From Alphaproteobacteria bacterium (GTDB lineage: Bacteria; Pseudomonadota; Alphaproteobacteria; Rs-D84): DNA of 63,743 nucleotides. Position 1 is the first letter of the stretch; every line of letters starts with the position of its first letter. Where the stretch lies: assembly GCA_009783145.1 (NCBI GenBank), contig WRHR01000006.1, forward strand, positions 1-63,743. Reading direction: 5' to 3'. The notes under the pieces are model-generated. The model was given only the letters and a program-made list of their open reading frames with translations. It was not told the DNA's origin and did not search any database. Both the position numbers and the translations under genes were made by a program. Of this stretch, positions 30,090 through 37,943 are shown piece by piece.

Positions 30090-30118
30090 ATTATACAATG
30101 AAATATGAAAAAATGCAA
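30090..30118 (-). promoter_or_regulatory. promoter of structured leader RNA, copy B
   Basis: TTGCAT (30118-30113), 17 bp, TATAAT (30095-30090), identical boxes and spacing to the copy A promoter. The start is expected at about 30083, just at the first hairpin. Confidence 0.85.
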
Positions 30119-30144
30119 ATGTAGGGGCGGAAAGTCTTCCGCAA

Positions 30145-30375
30145 TTATTTTTGCGCATGAGCAATTTCAGCACACATACGGTTATGGCGGTATATGTTGC
30201 GCGCAAGGTCGTCAGAAATTACATCCCAATCGGAATCGCGCCCGTATATGGGCTCGCAGACTTGGCGGATTACTACGCGCGTCGCCGCCGGGGTGGCCGG
30301 CTCAGTCTTTGATGGTCCAGTACTTGCGCAGCCTGTCGCGAATATCAGCAGCGCCGGTATTAAAAACTTCCGCAT
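30145..30375 (-). CDS. small lipoprotein, o-spanin-like (Rz1-like)
   Basis: 76 residues with a lipoprotein signal peptide (LIPALLIFATGC, lipobox Cys at about residue 16), then a Pro/Thr-rich stretch and QVCEPIYGRDSDWDVISDDLARNIYRHNRMC. It overlaps the 3' end of the upstream gene by 74 bp in another frame, the arrangement of phage Rz/Rz1 spanin pairs that fuse inner and outer membranes at lysis. No other lysis or phage gene is nearby, so the pair may be a domesticated remnant. Assignment rests on architecture only. Confidence 0.6.
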   Translation of the reverse strand: MRKFLIPALLIFATGCASTGPSKTEPATPAATRVVIRQVCEPIYGRDSDWDVISDDLARNIYRHNRMCAEIAHAQK

Positions 30376-30544
30376 TGATTTGTCCTTTGGTTTCTGTGAT
30401 TTCTTCCTGCATGGCGGTTGTCGACGCGCTGGAAATTTCCGAGATTTCCGCCCGGCATTTTTCAGCGCCCACGCGCCCGCCCGACCAATATGCGCCCAGT
30501 GCGACCAATACCGCCGCCAACAAAGCGATTACTATTGATTTCAT
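30302..30544 (-). CDS. i-spanin-like protein (Rz-like)
   Basis: From the ATG at 30544 the protein has 80 residues: an N-terminal membrane helix (SIVIALLAAVLVALGAYWSGGRVG) and a periplasmic helical part (CRAEISEISSASTTAMQEEI then ETKGQINAEVF). This is the layout of inner-membrane spanins, and the overlapping small lipoprotein gene strengthens the call. An upstream in-frame ATG at 30583 would add 13 residues without a better ribosome binding site. Sequence identity to known spanins cannot be judged here. Confidence 0.6.
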   Translation of the reverse strand: MKSIVIALLAAVLVALGAYWSGGRVGAEKCRAEISEISSASTTAMQEEITETKGQINAEVFNTGAADIRDRLRKYWTIKD

Positions 30545-30649
30545 TGTGATTATTCTCTTTTTGCATTCCGCCATTTTTTCCATCCGTTTGCATCGCGACT
30601 ATTTTATCACGAATGACATGATGAAAAAATGGGAGTGATTTCTTAATAG

Positions 30650-30755
30650 GGCGGGCCGAGCTTCGCTCGCAATGACAATAAAGAGTTTATTGGGCCACAA
30701 AGCTTAAAACAAACACCGAATTGTCATTGCGAGCCCGCAGGGCGAAGCAATCCAG
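30650..30755. repeat. TTGTCATTGCGAG-type palindromic repeat pair
   Basis: CTTCGCTCGCAATGACA and TTGTCATTGCGAGCC...GCAATCCAG face each other between the spanin-like genes and rho. Confidence 0.85.
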
Positions 30756-30765
30756 TTATAATAAG

Positions 30766-30790
30766 AAAATCCCGCATTCGCGGGATTTTT
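30766..30790 (-). terminator. terminator of rho
   Basis: AATCCCGCGAATGCGGGATT-type hairpin just after the rho stop codon, followed by TTTTC on the minus strand. Confidence 0.75.
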
Positions 30791-32058
30791 TAGGCATTCA
30801 TTGAAGAGAAAAAATCTCCGTTAGTCTTTGTTGTTCTCAGCTTATCCAGCAGGAACTCCATCGCTTCCAGCGTTCCCATCGGATTGATAATGCGACGCAG
30901 GATATACATCTTGGACAGGATATCCTTGCCCACCAGCAAGTCTTCCTTGCGAGTGCCGCTGCGCGTTATATCAATTGCAGGATAGACGCGTTTGTCCGAA
31001 AGCTTGCGGTCCAGAATGATTTCACTGTTTCCGGTGCCTTTGAACTCTTCAAAAATAACTTCGTCCATCTTAGAGCCCGTATCCACCAAGGCCGTTGCGA
31101 TAATCGTAAGGCTGCCGCCCTCTTCTATATTACGCGCCGCGCCAAAGAATCTTTTCGGGCGCTGCAGGGCGTACGCGTCCACGCCGCCGGTTAGGACTTT
31201 CCCAGATGACGGCACGACCGTATTATAAGCGCGACCGAGCCTGGTTATGGAGTCCAGCAGAATCACGACATCCTTCCCGCCTTCGACCAAACGCTTCGCT
31301 TTCTCGATCACCATTTCGGCGACTTGGATATGGCGCGCTGCGGGTTCGTCGAACGTGCTGGAAATTACCTCGCCCTTAACACTGCGCTTCATGTCCGTGA
31401 CTTCTTCGGGACGCTCGTCAATCAAAAGCACTATCAATGTAACATCGGGGTAGTTAGTCGCAACGCTGTTTGCTATATTCTGCAGCATCACCGTCTTTCC
31501 TGTGCGCGGCGGCGCGACAATCAGCGAGCGCTGACCCTTGCCCGTCGGAGATATCAGGTCTATGACGCGCGCGGACAATGCCCGCCCCTTATCCTTGTCG
31601 GTTTCCACTTCCATCTTTAACATTTCATCCGGGTACAGCGGCGTCATGTCGTCAAACGACACGCGATGCTTTAACTTTTCTGGTTCGTCGCGATTGACCT
31701 TCTCTATGGTTTCCAGCGCGAAATAGCGTTCCGACTCGTTCTGAGGCGCATCTATCTTGCCTTCAACATAATCGCCGGTTTTCAGCCCGTATTTTTTAAT
31801 AAGGGTCGGCGAGACATACAAATCGTCCGGACCGGCCAGATAGTTAGATTCGGGCGCGCGCAGGAATCCGAATCCATCCTGCATGCGTTCCAGAACTCCG
31901 TCGCCGACCAGAGTCGTCTTCTTGTCCATGGAAATCACGCGCAAAACTGCAAAGCGCAGTTGCTGCACATTCAGTTGCGACGGATTTTCTATGCCCAGAT
32001 CCTCGGCCATTTTCAATAGTTGCTGGGGCGACTTCGCCTTTAATTCATTAACATGCAT
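30790..32058 (-). CDS. rho: transcription termination factor Rho
   Basis: Hexameric RNA helicase that ends transcription. The 422 residues include the RNA-binding cold-shock-like domain ([21 protein letters not shown], about 55-75), Walker A APPRTGKT (about 182-189), Walker [12 protein letters not shown] and the Q/R-loop [11 protein letters not shown]. The helical N-terminus ([20 protein letters not shown]) is intact. Nothing unusual was seen. Confidence 0.98.
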   Translation of the reverse strand: MHVNELKAKSPQQLLKMAEDLGIENPSQLNVQQLRFAVLRVISMDKKTTLVGDGVLERMQDGFGFLRAPESNYLAGPDDLYVSPTLIKKYGLKTGDYVEGKIDAPQNESERYFALETIEKVNRDEPEKLKHRVSFDDMTPLYPDEMLKMEVETDKDKGRALSARVIDLISPTGKGQRSLIVAPPRTGKTVMLQNIANSVATNYPDVTLIVLLIDERPEEVTDMKRSVKGEVISSTFDEPAARHIQVAEMVIEKAKRLVEGGKDVVILLDSITRLGRAYNTVVPSSGKVLTGGVDAYALQRPKRFFGAARNIEEGGSLTIIATALVDTGSKMDEVIFEEFKGTGNSEIILDRKLSDKRVYPAIDITRSGTRKEDLLVGKDILSKMYILRRIINPMGTLEAMEFLLDKLRTTKTNGDFFSSMNA

Positions 32059-32147
32059 GATTGTTCCTTTTGGGAGTTCGGCGCGGAACCGCGTCGTTTC
32101 ATAATTATATTATAGTGGAAATGAGTGAAAAAGTCAAGTGTTGGTGT

Positions 32148-32172
32148 TCCCCTCCTGTGGAGGGGAACACCC
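32148..32172. repeat. CCCCTCC hairpin repeat
   Basis: A palindrome GTGTTCCCCTCC...GGAGGGGAACAC, also at 40938-40967 and as a larger paired form at 37770-37890. Confidence 0.8.
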
Positions 32173-32175
32173 CAC

Positions 32176-32200
32176 AAAAAAACCGCGCAAAGCGCGGTTT
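32176..32200 (-). terminator. terminator of the 44-aa gene
   Basis: ACCGCGC/GCGCGGT hairpin with a run of Ts on the minus strand, just downstream of the small ORF at 32209-32343. Confidence 0.8.
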
Positions 32201-32208
32201 CGTATCTT

Positions 32209-32343
32209 TTAATGCTGCTTCTCTGGCAATAAGTCCTCACTGACGTCAAAAGCGCCTTTGTTTATCTCGTGTCGTGTAAGAGCAGCAACGACATCAATAG
32301 CCAAATCATAGCCTTTTTTGTTGCCAGGAATTTTTTTCATCAT
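32209..32343 (-). CDS. small hypothetical protein (44 aa)
   Basis: KKIPGNKKGYDLAIDVVAAL then TRHEINKGAFDVSEDLLPEK: a soluble, helical little protein with no recognised family. Support comes from a good GAGG ribosome binding site 8 nt before the ATG and a strong terminator directly after the stop, framing a monocistronic unit between ompA-like and rho. Confidence 0.65.
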   Translation of the reverse strand: MMKKIPGNKKGYDLAIDVVAALTRHEINKGAFDVSEDLLPEKQH

Positions 32344-32403
32344 ATCATATACCTCTTGCTTTTATAGGTTATACACCAAAAATACTCGTTCGTCAAGTAT
32401 TTT

Positions 32404-33882
32404 TTAATATTCCGAATACATCTCGTATTCCAGCCCGCCTTCCGGATCACCCGGTTGCGATTGTTCTATATATCTTTGCTCTTTTATAACCCTGACGCGG
32501 CGGTTTTCGGCATTTTTAACCTGATCGCCTGTCTGGACTTTCAGATCATTTTTTCCGGACGATACTATCACTATCTGATCCGCCGGAATGCCGTATTGGA
32601 CCAGCATGTCGCGCACCGCTTTCGCCCGTCTGCCGCCCAGAGCAAAGTTATAATCCGAAGAGCCGACCGTATCGGTATGCCCGATGACAGAGATTTTCAT
32701 ATTGCGGTTTTCCTGGCATGCCTGCACCAGTTTCCGGATTACATCTTCATATTCTGGCTTTATCTTATACTTATCAAAGTCAAAGCGCACTTCGAATATT
32801 TCTTCCATTATGTGCTGCTTTGGCTCCAACGGAATCTGCTGAACTTTCAGCACCGCCATATCTGACGACTTGCCATCCAGGCGGCGGTTGATTGCCGCGA
32901 TTTCTTCGCGCATCATCAGCATCATTTCGATAAATTCCGCCCTGGAAACCATATTCGGGTTATTCATGACATCCGTATTGTTGCGGTTGTCCACCTCGGT
33001 CAGAGCCAAATCGTTATTATGGCTGTTGCTGGGGCTGGTGCTGGTCATAGTCCTTTCTTCGGAGATGGTGTTGTTGCTGTTCTTGGTCTTTTCTATGCTC
33101 TTGTCGCCGCCGTAGATATTTTGGTTGAATACTATCGGCTGAGGAGGTTCCGGCATTATTATCGGTCTCACCGGTTCCGGCCTTATCAGATTTCTCGGAA
33201 TGTTTACATTATTCACGATCACTACGCCTTCCCTCGCGCGCATCTGTGCAGGCACAACTGTTTCAGGATAATAGACTATCGCCGGTTCCGGCGCGGGAGC
33301 GGGCTGGGGCGCGGGAGCCGGAGCCGGCTCGGGCTTCTTTACGCCACATCCGATGTTCGGGCCGCCTGCACGCAGAATATCCATCACGCGCAGGAACCGA
33401 GTGCGGCACTCGTTCGCGGTAGCGGTCTGCCCGGTGGCGCTGGCGGTCAGCCAGCAGTCGAACTTCGCCTGAGCTTCGGCTGTTTCGATCGGACAGTAAT
33501 CCGACATGTCTCTCTTCAGCATATCGGTCAGATCCATGCATGCGGCCTTCAGCTCGAACCCAAGGTCGTTATCCTGGATATCCCAGTTTTCTATAGACTC
33601 GGGAAACGGGGTTTCGCCTGAAAACGCGACGACCGATTTCTGCGCGAATACTTCGCCCAGTTCCGGCTGTCCGGCTTTGCGCGCGTTATGTATCGCGAAG
33701 GACCGATAGTTCATCGCCAATTGGTTAAGGAAAGAATCCTTTTGCGGCGCGGAATAGACGTCCAAGCGCTCTACATAATCCACGGTCGGCGTAGCCGAAT
33801 AATAAGCTTCGCGCGGGGCGCCGCTGTCGGACGCGCATGCGCCCAAAGCTATCAGCCCGACTAGTGCTAAGAATTTCTTCAT
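32404..33882 (-). CDS. OmpA-family lipoprotein
   Basis: 492 residues. The N-terminal signal peptide ends in a lipobox (LIALGACAS, Cys about 16). The middle contains a PAPAPQPAPAPEPA linker and Asn-rich stretches. The C-terminal ~110 residues are the OmpA peptidoglycan-binding domain (FEVRFDFDKYKIKPEYEDVI, ISVIGHTDTVGSSDYNFALGGRRAKAVRDML, ENRRVRV). It probably tethers the outer membrane to the wall. The N-terminal domain (about 30-170, with paired Cys) is not recognised. Confidence 0.88.
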   Translation of the reverse strand: MKKFLALVGLIALGACASDSGAPREAYYSATPTVDYVERLDVYSAPQKDSFLNQLAMNYRSFAIHNARKAGQPELGEVFAQKSVVAFSGETPFPESIENWDIQDNDLGFELKAACMDLTDMLKRDMSDYCPIETAEAQAKFDCWLTASATGQTATANECRTRFLRVMDILRAGGPNIGCGVKKPEPAPAPAPQPAPAPEPAIVYYPETVVPAQMRAREGVVIVNNVNIPRNLIRPEPVRPIIMPEPPQPIVFNQNIYGGDKSIEKTKNSNNTISEERTMTSTSPSNSHNNDLALTEVDNRNNTDVMNNPNMVSRAEFIEMMLMMREEIAAINRRLDGKSSDMAVLKVQQIPLEPKQHIMEEIFEVRFDFDKYKIKPEYEDVIRKLVQACQENRNMKISVIGHTDTVGSSDYNFALGGRRAKAVRDMLVQYGIPADQIVIVSSGKNDLKVQTGDQVKNAENRRVRVIKEQRYIEQSQPGDPEGGLEYEMYSEY

Positions 33883-33947
33883 TTTATCTTCCTATTAATA
33901 TTTGCTTAATTATACAAAATTTCCGCCTCCCGCGCAAGGGCAAAAGT

Positions 33948-34075
33948 CGCTAGTCGTTAGTAGCTAGTCGCTAGTCGCTAGTAGGTATGTGCCGATATGA
34001 ACATTGTCCATTATAAAGGACAATGCTATTTGTTGCGCCGACCCGCTAGCGACTAACGACTAGCTACTAGCGACT
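33948..34075. repeat. heptamer-arm hairpin element with GTCC...GGAC core
   Basis: Left arm of AGTCGCT-type 7-mers (33948-33985), core GTCCATTATAAAGGAC at 34006-34021, tail TTGTTGCGCCGACC, right arm of TAGCGAC-type 7-mers (34044-34075) complementary to the left. Confidence 0.9.
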
Positions 34076-34096
34076 ATTCGTGCTATAATATAGGCT

Positions 34097-35638
34097 ATGA
34101 AAACTCCACTTGTACTTTGCATATTGGACGGCGTCGGGATCAGCGCCGACAAAAAGCATAATGCGGTGGCAACCGCAAAGATGCCTTTCTATCAAAGGCT
34201 GCTGCGCGAATATCCGCACACGCGGTTAACTGCGCACGGACCGACGGTCGGCCTGCTGCCCGGAGCTATGGGAAACTCCGAAGTCGGGCATATCACGATC
34301 GGCAGCGGCCGCGTGGTGAATCAATTCCAGCGCAGATTTCAGATTGAAAACGAATCGGGGCGAATTGCCGCCAATCCGCGCCTGGTTAAATTCATCCGCG
34401 ACGTGAAAAAAGATGGCGGGATAGTGCACCTTTTGGGCTTGACGTCCGACATAGGCGTTCATTCGGATATTAACGAAGCGATTACGGTCGCGCGAATCGT
34501 TATGGCAGCGGGCCCGCGAATCTGTTTTCATTTTGTCGCTGATGGGCGCGACACTCCGCAAAAGGCCGCGGAAAAATATATACTGAAATTAAACCGCGCG
34601 TTTGCCAAAGAAATAAAAAGCGGGCAGCTTTTCTTCGGCACTTTGTCCGGACGGTATTACACGATGGACAGAAATCAGAATTGGGACAGGACGCAGCGCT
34701 CTTTTGACGCAATCGCGCTGGGACGCGCTGAATTTTCCGCGCCGGATATCACATCAGCATTGCGCGCCGCATACGCGCGCGGCGAAACTGATGAGTTTAT
34801 AAAGCCGACAATAATAAAAAACGACCTGTCCCCCGTAGCCTTGGCGAAGGGGGACGGATTGCTATTCACTAATTACCGCTCGGACCGCGCAAGGCAAATT
34901 CTGCAAGCCTTTTCCACCTGCTCCGTAATAAGCAATGTAAAGCGCCCTGCGAATTACGTTTCGCCGCATGTGCTCAGCTTTTCCGAGTATGGCGGAGAAA
35001 CGGACAACTGCGTCCCCGCCCTGCTGGCGGATATCCCGATTAAAAACACTCTGGGCGATGTGCTGGCCGCGCACGGTCTGCGCCAGCTGCGAATTTCCGA
35101 GACGGAAAAATATACTCATGCCACCTATTACTTCGACGGCGAGCGGACCATAGATTATCCGGGCGAAGAAAAGATTTTAATCCCCAGCGCGGACGTTTCC
35201 ACATTCGATTTAAAGCCCGAGATGTCGGCGGCCGAGATTACGGATAATGTCATGCGAAGGCTGGCGAAATACGATGTCATAATAATAAACTATCCCAACG
35301 GCGATATGATAGGGCATACGGGAATAATGTCCGCGGCAATAAAAGCAATGGAAACGCTGGACGCGCAGCTGGCGCGGCTGGTGCCCGCGGTTCTGAAGCT
35401 GGGCGGGACTATGCTTATAACGGCGGATCACGGAAGCGTTGAGAAAATGTGGGATGAAAAGCTGAATGTGGCCTGGACCGCGCATACCACGAATAAAGTT
35501 CCGTTTATTGTTGTTAGCGGCCTGCCACCCGTAGCCTTGGCGAAGGGTGGAGGTCTTTCCGACATCGCGCCGACGATACTGAAAATTCTGGGCTTAAAAC
35601 AGCCGAAAGAAATGACGGGGAAAAGTCTTATAAATTAA
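34097..35638 (+). CDS. gpmI: 2,3-bisphosphoglycerate-independent phosphoglycerate mutase
   Basis: Interconverts 3- and 2-phosphoglycerate in glycolysis. The 513 residues show the N-terminal metal site LCILDGVG, the phospho-Ser motif MGNSEVGH (about residues 58-65), ADGRDTPQ, and the C-terminal TADHGSVEKM with SDIAPTIL. Two in-frame palindromes (34829-34854 and 35525-35550) add LSPVALAKGDG and LPPVALAKGGG at loop positions. TATAAT at 34084-34089 ends 7 nt before the ATG and there is no Shine-Dalgarno, suggesting a leaderless message. Confidence 0.96.
   Translation: MKTPLVLCILDGVGISADKKHNAVATAKMPFYQRLLREYPHTRLTAHGPTVGLLPGAMGNSEVGHITIGSGRVVNQFQRRFQIENESGRIAANPRLVKFIRDVKKDGGIVHLLGLTSDIGVHSDINEAITVARIVMAAGPRICFHFVADGRDTPQKAAEKYILKLNRAFAKEIKSGQLFFGTLSGRYYTMDRNQNWDRTQRSFDAIALGRAEFSAPDITSALRAAYARGETDEFIKPTIIKNDLSPVALAKGDGLLFTNYRSDRARQILQAFSTCSVISNVKRPANYVSPHVLSFSEYGGETDNCVPALLADIPIKNTLGDVLAAHGLRQLRISETEKYTHATYYFDGERTIDYPGEEKILIPSADVSTFDLKPEMSAAEITDNVMRRLAKYDVIIINYPNGDMIGHTGIMSAAIKAMETLDAQLARLVPAVLKLGGTMLITADHGSVEKMWDEKLNVAWTAHTTNKVPFIVVSGLPPVALAKGGGLSDIAPTILKILGLKQPKEMTGKSLIN
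34829..34854. repeat. in-frame palindrome in gpmI, copy 1
   Basis: TCCCCC/GGGGGA arms around GCCTTGGC, read as SPVALAKGD at about residues 244-253. Confidence 0.9.
35525..35550. repeat. in-frame palindrome in gpmI, copy 2
   Basis: CCACCC/GGGTGG arms around GCCTTGGC, read as PPVALAKGG at about residues 477-485, just before SDIAPT. Confidence 0.9.
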
Positions 35639-35753
35639 CAATTAACAGATAACAATTAACAGTTATAGAGATAAATTAACCGTTGTCCATTATAAAGGAC
35701 AATGGCTTACATTGCTCTTCAATTGTTAATTGTTATCTGTTAATTGTTAATTT
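35636..35753. repeat. heptamer-arm hairpin element with GTCC...GGAC core
   Basis: Left arm TAACAAT/TAACAGA-type 7-mers, core GTCCATTATAAAGGAC at 35685-35700, right arm of complementary TTGTTAA/TCTGTTA-type 7-mers. It lies between gpmI and tadA. Confidence 0.9.
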
Positions 35754-36196
35754 ATTCTTCGTTTCCTAAAAAACTCCCGCAGCAACTCCGCCGATTCGGC
35801 GGCGAATTCCGGGACCTCTGCCACCTCCGGCTTCCACAGGTTTTTCTGAGTCTCATAAACCCGCGCGTTATGCAGTATTCCGCCGCCTTTCTCGTCCCGC
35901 GCGGCAAAGATGATTTTCTTTATTCGCGCGAATGAAATCGCCGTCGCGCACATTGCGCAAGGCTCCAAGCTTATATAAATCTCAGCATCGTCCAGGAATT
36001 TAGCGCCCAATTTTTTCGCGGCGCGGCGAATCGCGACTATCTCGGCATGCGCGGTGACATCGCGTTTCAATTGAACTTGATTCTCGCCGCGCGAAATGAT
36101 TTTCCCGCCCCGCACGATAACCGCGCCGACCGGCACGTCGCCATGCGACGCCGCTTTTTTCGCCAGCTTCAAAGTTTCTTTGATATATTGTTTCAT
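35747..36196 (-). CDS. tadA: tRNA-specific adenosine deaminase
   Basis: Converts A34 of tRNA-Arg(ACG) to inosine. The deaminase signature is complete: HAEIVAI (His and catalytic Glu, about residues 52-58) and EPCAMC (zinc Cys, about 82-87) in 149 residues. The start codon is only 19 bp from that of the divergent rsmD. The last codons abut a heptamer hairpin element. Confidence 0.95.
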   Translation of the reverse strand: MKQYIKETLKLAKKAASHGDVPVGAVIVRGGKIISRGENQVQLKRDVTAHAEIVAIRRAAKKLGAKFLDDAEIYISLEPCAMCATAISFARIKKIIFAARDEKGGGILHNARVYETQKNLWKPEVAEVPEFAAESAELLREFFRKRRIN

Positions 36197-36208
36197 CTGG
36201 GTTATACT
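36180..36208 (+). promoter_or_regulatory. promoter of rsmD, inside tadA
   Basis: TTGATA (36180-36185), 17 bp, TATACT (36203-36208). The -35 lies within the tadA coding region and the ATG starts 7 nt after the -10, so the rsmD mRNA should be leaderless. Confidence 0.75.
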
Positions 36209-36215
36209 TTATAGC

Positions 36216-36770
36216 ATGAATTCCAATTTGCAAATTATTTCGGGGAAATGGCGCGGCAAGAAATTGCACCTTCCCCCCAACGCCCGCCCGACGCAGAACA
36301 AAGCGCGCATAGCCTTATTTAATATGCTTGATGGTATTCTAGCGACTAGCGACTGCCGACTAGCGACTATTTGGGATGCGTTCGCGGGCAGCGGAGCGTT
36401 CGGAATCGAATTTTTATCGCGCGGCGCGCAAAAAGCGATTTTCACAGACACCGACGCAGAATCGATAAAAACAATTAAAAAGAATCTGGCGGGTTTGGAT
36501 GCGGCGCGCGCAGCCGTCGCACTGACGGACGCCACAGGCGCGATAAAAAAATACGGCGCGGATGCGGATATAATCTTCATCGATCCGCCTTATGCGCATC
36601 CTGAACTTGGCGCGCGATTCATAGAAAAACTGAGCGCCGCCGCAAAACCCGGCGCGATTATAGTTTGGGAAATGGAAAAAGATTTCGCCCCTGCCCCACT
36701 GCCGGAAAACTTGAAAATTTTGAAAGATAAAACTTACGGAAGAGCAAGGTTTTTAATAATTAGCAATTAG
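36216..36770 (+). CDS. rsmD: 16S rRNA (guanine966-N2)-methyltransferase
   Basis: Methylates G966 of 16S rRNA in the 30S subunit. 184 residues: N-terminal QIISGKWRGKKL and RPTQNKARIALFNML, SAM motif AFAGSGAFGIEFLSRGA, catalytic DPPY (IIFIDPPYAHPEL, about 125-137). Between residues 42 and 51 lies ATSDCRLATI, encoded by four TAGCGAC-type heptamers (36340-36367), a segment absent from typical RsmD. Confidence 0.93.
   Translation: MNSNLQIISGKWRGKKLHLPPNARPTQNKARIALFNMLDGILATSDCRLATIWDAFAGSGAFGIEFLSRGAQKAIFTDTDAESIKTIKKNLAGLDAARAAVALTDATGAIKKYGADADIIFIDPPYAHPELGARFIEKLSAAAKPGAIIVWEMEKDFAPAPLPENLKILKDKTYGRARFLIISN
36340..36367. repeat. four heptamers (TAGCGAC) inside rsmD
   Basis: Units TAGCGAC, TAGCGAC, TGCCGAC, TAGCGAC are in frame with the gene. 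The same 7-mer forms the hairpin arms at 34044-34075 and lies after the nifJ stop at 45885-45910. Confidence 0.9.
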
Positions 36771-36880
36771 CAATTATCAATTAGCGGTCTTGGTGGCGTT
36801 AATAGCATTGTCCAATATATTGGACATTTCATATCGTTGCATTTTTAATTGCTAATCGCTAATTGATAATTGCTAATTAA
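36757..36880. repeat. heptamer-arm hairpin element with GTCCAATATATTGGAC core
   Basis: CAATTAG-type 7-mers on the left and complementary AATTGCTA-type units on the right flank a perfect but sequence-different core palindrome (36810-36825) followed by CGTTGCA. Confidence 0.9.
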
Positions 36881-36900
36881 AAATCGCGAATTCGCGATTT

Positions 36901-37716
36901 TTACTGACCGCCGAAAAGCGAGCCCGACAATACCGGCAATGCGCCCATCATAGAGTTCAGCGGGCTTCCGCCGCCTTGCTGCAATACCGAGCCGACCTGT
37001 CCCATCGTCGCGCCCGCGTTTTGTTTTTGTCCCAGCCCCCCAACCGTCTGCGTCAACATGGCGCCCCACAGCTCGCGCTGTTTCGCGCTCAGCACCGCCG
37101 GCGCGCAGGTCAGCGATTTTTCTTTCAGCCGCGCCATCATCGCGACCTCATTCGGCATAAAGTCCGCGTCTTCAAAACCGATTCCGCCAAGCATTTGATA
37201 AATATCCGACATCGCCGCGCGGTTCTTATCGTTATTCGGCCCGGCCGGGTCTTTCAATCTATAGCCCTTGCTGGGATACGGATAATTCGCGTAAATCTGG
37301 TAGGAGTCCATTGTTCCGTCGAATACCTGATAGCAGGGCTCTATCCCTTCCGCAAGAATCCGCACGCTGTCCGCATAAGTCCTGCCGACGCATTTGGGCC
37401 TGGCGCCCAGATTCGGCATAGCTCCGCCCGCTTTGGCCCATTCCTGCATCAATGTCTTCACGAAAGCGACTTCCCCGTCCGTCGGCTCGCACTCCGCGCT
37501 TAACGCCGCTTGCGCCTGAGACATCGCCATCACGTTCCCGACCAAGCCCAACGCCGTTGGAATCAGGCTGTTCCCGGACATCAGTCCGGCCATGCCTTTT
37601 TCCTGCTGCTGGGTCGACACGGGAGCGGCCTTTGTAATCTGCACGGCCGCATGCGCCACGCTGGTGGCACAAAGAGCAAAGAGCAAAGAGCAAAGAGCAA
37701 AAGTGGATTTTTTCAT
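36901..37716 (-). CDS. exported hypothetical protein (271 aa)
   Basis: Family unknown. The signal peptide STFALCSLLFALCATSVAHA is encoded by four AAAGAGC heptamers (37671-37698). The mature part has four or more Cys (SAECEPTDGEV, ARPKCVGRTY, IEPCYQVFDG, LTCAPAVL), low-complexity Gln/Gly regions at both ends and an MGALPVLSGSLFGGQ end. Probably periplasmic or surface-associated. It stands alone between rsmD and lptC. Confidence 0.78.
   Translation of the reverse strand: MKKSTFALCSLLFALCATSVAHAAVQITKAAPVSTQQQEKGMAGLMSGNSLIPTALGLVGNVMAMSQAQAALSAECEPTDGEVAFVKTLMQEWAKAGGAMPNLGARPKCVGRTYADSVRILAEGIEPCYQVFDGTMDSYQIYANYPYPSKGYRLKDPAGPNNDKNRAAMSDIYQMLGGIGFEDADFMPNEVAMMARLKEKSLTCAPAVLSAKQRELWGAMLTQTVGGLGQKQNAGATMGQVGSVLQQGGGSPLNSMMGALPVLSGSLFGGQ
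37671..37698. repeat. heptamer array encoding a signal peptide core
   Basis: Four exact AAAGAGC units (minus-strand GCTCTTT) code for the Leu/Ala/Cys-rich hydrophobic core of the protein at 36901-37716. Confidence 0.9.
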
Positions 37717-37769
37717 CTCTCAATGCGGATTATATCATAATCAAGGCGTTGCGACAATATAATTGTGTG

Positions 37770-37890
37770 GTATTCCCCTCCTGCGGAGGGGTGCCCACGG
37801 AGTGGGCGGGGTGGTTTGGGTAATGCAAGAATATTAAACGAACCACCCCGTCGGCTACGCCGACACCCCTCCACAGGAGGGGAACACCAG
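37770..37890. repeat. paired CCCCTCC palindrome element
   Basis: Two facing copies (TTCCCCTCCTGCGGAGGGG ... CCCCTCCACAGGAGGGGAAC) enclose GGGGTGGTT...AACCACCCC, forming one large hairpin. No gene inside. Confidence 0.85.
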
Positions 37891-37943
37891 CACGACCATT
37901 TTGCCATTGCAAATCAAACAATTTTGCAATAATATTGGGGCTG

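Noticed and set aside
29925-30600. Prophage
   Set aside because: Only the spanin-like pair points to a phage; no capsid, tail, terminase or replication gene lies in the window.
33948-34075. CRISPR array
   Set aside because: The tandem units are 6-7 bp without spacers, and they are arranged as inverted arms. No cas genes are present in the window.
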